From: Smittia aterrima
Lineage: Eukaryota > Arthropoda > Insecta > Diptera > Chironomidae
Direction: 5' to 3'
Assembly (NCBI GenBank): GCA_033063855.1
Contig: CP093829.1
Span: 10,798,243 to 10,862,242 of the forward strand
Length of the DNA stretch: 64,000 nucleotides
Shown here: piece by piece, positions 60,175 through 64,000 of the stretch
Numbering within the stretch: the stretch's first letter is position 1
Layout of the letters: each line of letters starts with the position of its first letter
The notes under the pieces: generated by a model
Databases searched by the model: none
The model's input: the letters and a program-made list of their open reading frames with translations, nothing else
Told to the model about the DNA's origin: nothing
Made by a program: the position numbers and the translations under genes

Positions 60175-60498
60175 TTGTCGTACAAATCATCACTGATGCC
60201 TTAAGAAAAAAGTCTTTAATCAAAGAATCTCAAGATCGAAAACATTCCCTTCTACAAAAGGAAATTCAGTAACCGTCCATTAGATTTAGTATTTTCTGGT
60301 AACTTTTTTGCAAAACAAAATAAAATCGAAGATCACGAACTTCTACGATGACTCAATGCATGACTTCTATTATTCACTTCGGGAATCGCTTGGAATTACT
60401 TGTCGTGATTTTAAAGACATTAGCGATAGTCGAAGTAATTTTTTTAGTTTAAAAAGTGAAGTGAAGGTATCAAGTTGTGTAAAGTAAACTAAAGGAAA
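60175..60498. other. Spacer between two Ly6-type genes
   Basis: 324 bases, same-strand neighbours. It holds the 3' UTR of the first gene (AATAAAAT-type signal near 60319) and the promoter of the second. There is no gene. Confidence 0.5.
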
Positions 60499-61585
60499 AT
60501 GAAAACTTTCGAAGTCGTCATTACCATTTTAACAATCGTCTGGATCAAGAAATCTTCAGCACTCGTTTGCACGGGCTGTGACATGAAGAACAACACCATA
60601 ACGAATTGTGATTTCAAGTATCCTTGTCCAATGGATGCAGCAACTGCTTGTGAAACAATCATTTCAAAGGTTGAAGGAATCTACAGTATCACCACTTCGT
60701 GCGCCACAGCTGAAAAGTGTGGCAATAAAGCTGTCGCTTATGGCTTTGACAAATGCAATCATCAATTGTAGGGTATCGTCAAAAGTTTGCGACAGAATCG
60801 TTTAAAAATATTTTCTTCACAGGGCGAACACCGAATGCTATCAATGCTGTGAGTCGGATCAATGCAATCAAGTCGCAGATGCACTTGCAGTAGTTCCTGC
60901 TGGAGTATTTCATCAACAACAGCAACCAGCCAATAATACTGCTCCTGTAACGAAACCAGTTCAAGCAGTGCCTGTTCCAGTGGTGCCAATTCCAGGAGTC
61001 CCCGTTCCAGTGATTCCAGCAGCCCCAATTCAAGTTGCACAAGTGCCGAACTTAGCCGCAAACGTTGATAATGTCAGTAAAGTTAACCAACTGATTGATG
61101 CTGATGAAATGAAGTACGAAAACGGTAGCAAGATTGGAGGAGACAAAGTAAATATCGGAAACGATACTAACATTCCTCAAGTCAGCGAAATCACTTCAAC
61201 CGTGAATGCAACAAATATTTCGCCAGTCTTAGGAAACGCTACAAACGTTTCACCAGGAAATGAAACGATCGAATCGCCAACGGCAACGAATATGACGGTA
61301 CTAACTATTGCATCAGAAAATGTTACAACGCTTAACGAGACAGCAGAAGAAGATCCCCAATATTTGGATTTCCCTATGGAGACTTCATTGAACGAAACTT
61401 TGACTGGAAGAAAAGATGGGGACGTGGAAAAGCCTGGTAACTCTACGGAAGATACTGCTGAACAGGAAGAGGCGCTTGACAGAGAAAATTCTATGACATT
61501 GACCGCTAATTCATCGGCTGAAGTAGTGCATCTTAAATATGCTACCTTGGTTGTTAGTCTTTGCGTTCTAGCTTCTAACTTGTAA
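60499..61585 (+). CDS. Ly6-like domain protein with long Pro/Val and N-glycosylated stalk
   Basis: Two exons: 60499-60767 and 60823-61585, giving 343 residues. The frame runs through a TT/GTAGGG donor to a CACAG acceptor, which removes an in-frame stop and joins cleanly (CNHQLANTECYQCC). A signal peptide (MKTFEVVITILTIVWIKKSSA) is followed by a Ly6-type domain: LVCTGCDMKN, YPCPMD, CETI, SCATAEKCGNK, and CYQCCESDQCNQ. Next comes a Val/Pro run (VPVPVVPIPGVPVPVIPAAP, about 155-175). A long acidic stalk with roughly ten N-glycosylation sequons (NAT, NIS, NVS, NMT and others) follows. The C-terminus AEVVHLKYATLVVSLCVLAS looks like a GPI signal. The stalk is unusual for this family. Confidence 0.8.
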
Positions 61586-61629
61586 AACGTTTATTCACTG
61601 ATGTTTTAATCAAATAAAATAAAATCTTA

Positions 61630-62107
61630 TCAAGATAAAGCTTTTGAATTTATAATTGGACGAGGTCTTTGATTGAAAACTAACTTAGAACGGATAACAG
61701 CCTTGACGTGATACTCCACTTGTGATTTCGTGCGATTCTCGATGTTAACTGTCGTGTCGAGTATTGAGATCGAAGCATTCGGCTGACTGTCAGGGATTGT
61801 TTCATTAAGATTCACCTTTTCCACTTTCTCCATCACAGCAAAGGGTTTCGGAAGTTTTTTTTCTACCCCGAAGAGAATATGATGTCCAATAATTAGAATC
61901 TAAAACAAAAATCTTCAGTTAGCGTAGAAGAATTATTTTAATTCCTTAACTTACTGGCATTCCGAATTTTGTGTAAACAACGTCCCCAACGAAGTTTCCT
62001 GAGCAGTCAGTGATCTCCTCGTCTCTGTTAGTCAAATCACCTTGTATTTCTAACATCATGAACTCTTCTAGTGCCCCAGGCTTTGGGTTTTTCACGACAA
62101 TCGGCAT
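61630..62107 (-). CDS. CTF8, subunit of the alternative RFC clamp loader
   Basis: Two exons: 62107-61955 and 61899-61630, giving 140 residues. Ctf8 joins Ctf18 and Dcc1 in an RFC-like complex that loads PCNA and supports sister-chromatid cohesion. Its family motifs are all present: EFMMLEIQGDL near the start, then GNFVGDVVYTKFGMPILIIG, HHILFGVEKKLPKPFAV, and YHVKAVIRSKLVFNQRPRPI near the end. There is no signal peptide. The gene ends 44 bases from the end of the Ly6-type gene (convergent) and starts 97 bases from POLE3 (divergent). Confidence 0.88.
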
Positions 62108-62204
62108 TTTGTTTATTTTGTGTTTTTGGCGCGAGAGGGGAAGTCAGCTAGGCACAACAAATATCGAATTTAAAAACTAAAAATCTTAGAAACTCTAAAT
62201 TAAA
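62108..62204. promoter_or_regulatory. Bidirectional CTF8-POLE3 promoter with E2F-like site
   Basis: Only 97 bases separate the two ATGs. TTTTTGGCGCGA at 62123-62134 matches the E2F consensus (TTTSGCGC). TATCGA at 62162-62167 resembles a DRE. Both elements are typical of replication genes in flies. Confidence 0.65.
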
Positions 62205-62640
62205 ATGACAGAGAAAATTCAAGATTTACAACTTCCTTTAAGTGTTATTCAGCGTCTTATCAAGGATGCCCTTCCTCCAAACGCTATAGCAAAGAGTGAA
62301 GCTAAGCTTGGAATAAGTAAATCGAGTTCGGTCTTCATTCTGTTTCTTACAAGCGGTAAGTTGTTGATTTACGGAATAAAAATCTTTCTGATGATTTAAT
62401 TTTGCAGCTGCTACCGAAATCACTTCATCAAAGAATCAAAAGACAATGACAGCTGATCATGTTCTCAATGCTCTAAAAGATATCGAGTTCGATCATCTTA
62501 TACCGGAATTGGAAGCTCAACTTGCAAACTATCGTAAAATCATGAAAGAGAAGAAAGACCGCAAGTCTGTCAATGGCGCAGGAACAAACGAAAAGGCAGA
62601 AGAAGAAATCGATGATGAAGTTGAAACCATTGATGACTAA
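62205..62640 (+). CDS. Histone-fold protein, DNA polymerase epsilon subunit 3 / CHRAC type
   Basis: Two exons: 62205-62355 and 62408-62640, giving 127 residues. POLE3 pairs with a POLE4-type partner in DNA polymerase epsilon and with a second histone-fold protein in CHRAC/ACF nucleosome remodelling. The histone fold spans about 8-90: EDLxLP-like DLQLPLSVIQRLIKDALPP, then SKSSSVFILFLTSAATEI (the second helix, with the conserved S-x-x-SVF), and KTMTADHVLNALKDIEF, the loop and third helix. The C-terminus is acidic (EEEIDDEVETIDD) as in POLE3. Insects name one such protein Chrac-14; I cannot exclude that this is the intended orthologue. Confidence 0.87.
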
Positions 62641-62694
62641 GTTAATTAATTTTATTTTCTTTCAATAAACATTTTTTGTATAAAGCCAATCTGC

Positions 62695-64000
62695 CTAAAC
62701 TTTTGGGAGTTGATAAACGCCGTAAGTGTACACAAGTTTGTGTTCTCTAACTTTTCTTTGTAAAAAGCTTCTCAGCTCGTCTTGCGAAAACTCAAACCCA
62801 GGACCTTGCGAGGCAAACATCTTCAACATTTGATGGATTCGATCCAATGGCATTGAGTCGAGATTCGTTAACATTCCGACAATATAAGACCAGAAAACTT
62901 GAAGCTCTTCTTCTCGTTGATCACTTGCTGATGCCATGCAAGTCTCTTCTTCTTCCACAACGACATTCGTCTGAGCTTCCATAGTTTCGTCGGCAGACTG
63001 TTCTTCGTCAACAAGAACAAACGTATTATCCTTTGTTTCTCGAATCAATCCTTGAAGTTGCCAGAACCCGATACGACGACGAAGAACTGATTGAGGCATG
63101 TTCATCAAAGTACTTAGTTTCTCCAATTCCCATTCCTTTTGATCTTGAAAATGGATTATTATCGTTGCTTGGGCTGGTGTCACGAACATATCCAACTTCT
63201 TGTCATTGATTTCAATTTCAATGTTCACTTTTCCGTTGAGTGGAGTCCAATAGAGGGTTCGATTCCCCTTGTACTCTTCGTAAGCTTTCTTGTACTTCTC
63301 GAACAATTCATTGATAGCTTCAGGGAATTCCATAGTTTCTTTCTTGAATGTTGGCCAGAACTGAGAAGAGACTATCAAAGACGACACATTAGGATCTGTC
63401 GATGATGCTGAAATAAAAGCTGCGCTTTGAATGTGAGCATTGATTCTTTTCGAGTCGCTAATGTCCTTCAGCATTACTTCGCAACTGTGTAAAAGTGTTT
63501 CTCCAAAACGAAGTTTGAGTAATTCCAGGTTTCTGATTTCCTTCTCCGGAGTAAAGTCGAGTTGAGTGAGGAGCCGCTCAGCGAGAAGATTTCTGTATTC
63601 ATTCACGAAAAGTTCTTTGCTTCCATAGATATCAACGATCATCGAGATGATATCTGACTTACGATTCTGCAATGAATGCTTCTCTGGATCAGCATCAATT
63701 GGATCAGGATTCCAGCTTTCCCAATTGTTCATTTCATCTTTGTTTCGCTGTGTCTCTTCAGCTTTTATGGCTTCACTTCGAGCGAGTTCGTCAGACAAAT
63801 CTGAAGAATCGTCTTCGATTAAACTTGAAATGACACAACGAACCGTGTCTTGGCGACCTTTACGCAAATACTCTTTAACAGGTTCGGTAACAGTTTGAAG
63901 GAGAATTCCGCTGTTCTCGAGACTTCGCATCGTTTTGATCGTCGCAACGTATCCAGTAATTATATCAGAGGTGTCCACCCCAGGATGAAGCAAACGAGTC
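62695..64000 (-). CDS. Anaphase-promoting complex subunit 2 (ANAPC2), 5' part off window
   Basis: The open frame covers 1306 bases and continues past the right edge; the first codons shown read TRLLHPGVDTSDIITGY. ANAPC2 is the cullin-like scaffold of the anaphase-promoting complex, a ubiquitin ligase. The cullin-homology stretch includes WNPDPIDADPEK, SDIISMIVDIYGSKELFVNE, YRNLLAERLLTQLDFTPEKE and LLKLRFGETLLHSCEVMLKD, all near-identical to other animals. VTPAQATIIIHFQDQKEWEL marks the start of the C-terminal winged-helix region. The end VREHKLVYTYGVYQLPKV is the WHB domain terminus. It is a single exon in the visible part. The stop is 54 bases from the end of POLE3 (convergent). The Drosophila orthologue is morula (mr). 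Confidence 0.95.
   Translation of the reverse strand, partial: TRLLHPGVDTSDIITGYVATIKTMRSLENSGILLQTVTEPVKEYLRKGRQDTVRCVISSLIEDDSSDLSDELARSEAIKAEETQRNKDEMNNWESWNPDPIDADPEKHSLQNRKSDIISMIVDIYGSKELFVNEYRNLLAERLLTQLDFTPEKEIRNLELLKLRFGETLLHSCEVMLKDISDSKRINAHIQSAAFISASSTDPNVSSLIVSSQFWPTFKKETMEFPEAINELFEKYKKAYEEYKGNRTLYWTPLNGKVNIEIEINDKKLDMFVTPAQATIIIHFQDQKEWELEKLSTLMNMPQSVLRRRIGFWQLQGLIRETKDNTFVLVDEEQSADETMEAQTNVVVEEEETCMASASDQREEELQVFWSYIVGMLTNLDSMPLDRIHQMLKMFASQGPGFEFSQDELRSFLQRKVREHKLVYTYGVYQLPKV

Noticed and set aside
63255..63275. GGTTCGATTCC resembling a tRNA T-loop/B-box
   Set aside because: It lies inside the ANAPC2 coding exon and no acceptor stem or A-box partner can be drawn around it.

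Overview
This is a stretch of AT-rich, intron-bearing animal chromosome, most likely from a nematoceran fly; a chironomid-type midge is my best guess. The fly call rests on msl-1, a MEP-1 of Drosophila type, a Methuselah-like receptor, Plus-C odorant-binding proteins and an insect-type Ogt (sxc). Most introns are 45-80 bp with GT...AG ends and genes lie close together. The midge call is inference from the compact layout and is not proven by any single gene. No CRISPR array, rRNA, tRNA or intact transposon was found.

Layout, left to right. 1-602 (-): end-truncated gene for a lysine-rich, probably nuclear protein. 1389-2407 (+): NACHO/TMEM35-type receptor chaperone. 2823-4694 (+): S28 serine carboxypeptidase. 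4962-6441 (-): Methuselah-like GPCR. 6632-9000 (-): SLC7 light-chain amino-acid transporter. 9591-10978 (-): hydroxylysine-kinase-like enzyme. 11567-12829 (-): msl-1. 13564-14524 and 15004-15840 (-): tandem Plus-C OBPs. 16171-16786 (+): decayed EDC3 fragment. 16858-18807 (+): short anillin-like gene. 19313-19579 (+): small charged protein behind a clean TATA/Inr promoter.

19664-22961 (-) holds three tandem genes for an unrecognised four-pass membrane family with a shared exon plan, shared cysteines and GATA motifs upstream of each. Two unrelated orphan secreted proteins follow (23322-23947 -, 25180-26136 +). Then come Tom22 (26252-26533 -), MEP-1 (27148-30431 -, with a possible 5' exon near 33 kb), a gene-poor stretch to 36.1 kb, a KIAA1143 homologue (36153-36925 -), an Ldh2-type dehydrogenase (37150-38388 -), an 895-residue single-exon ankyrin-type protein (39748-42435 +), and a secreted protein with acidic and lysine-rich halves (42602-43222 -).

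Ogt/sxc fills 44060-59274 (-) in nine coding exons, with introns of about 2.5 and 9 kb. Two Ly6/uPAR-type genes follow (59549-60174 and 60499-61585, +). The right end is a tight cell-cycle cluster: CTF8 (-) and the POLE3/Chrac histone-fold gene (+) start 97 bp apart around an E2F-like site, and ANAPC2 (-) runs off the window, its end facing POLE3.

Exon coordinates were worked out by hand from reading frame, splice dinucleotides and phase. For every complete gene except those flagged, the exon lengths sum to a whole number of codons. Homology calls are from memory of the families; no search was run.
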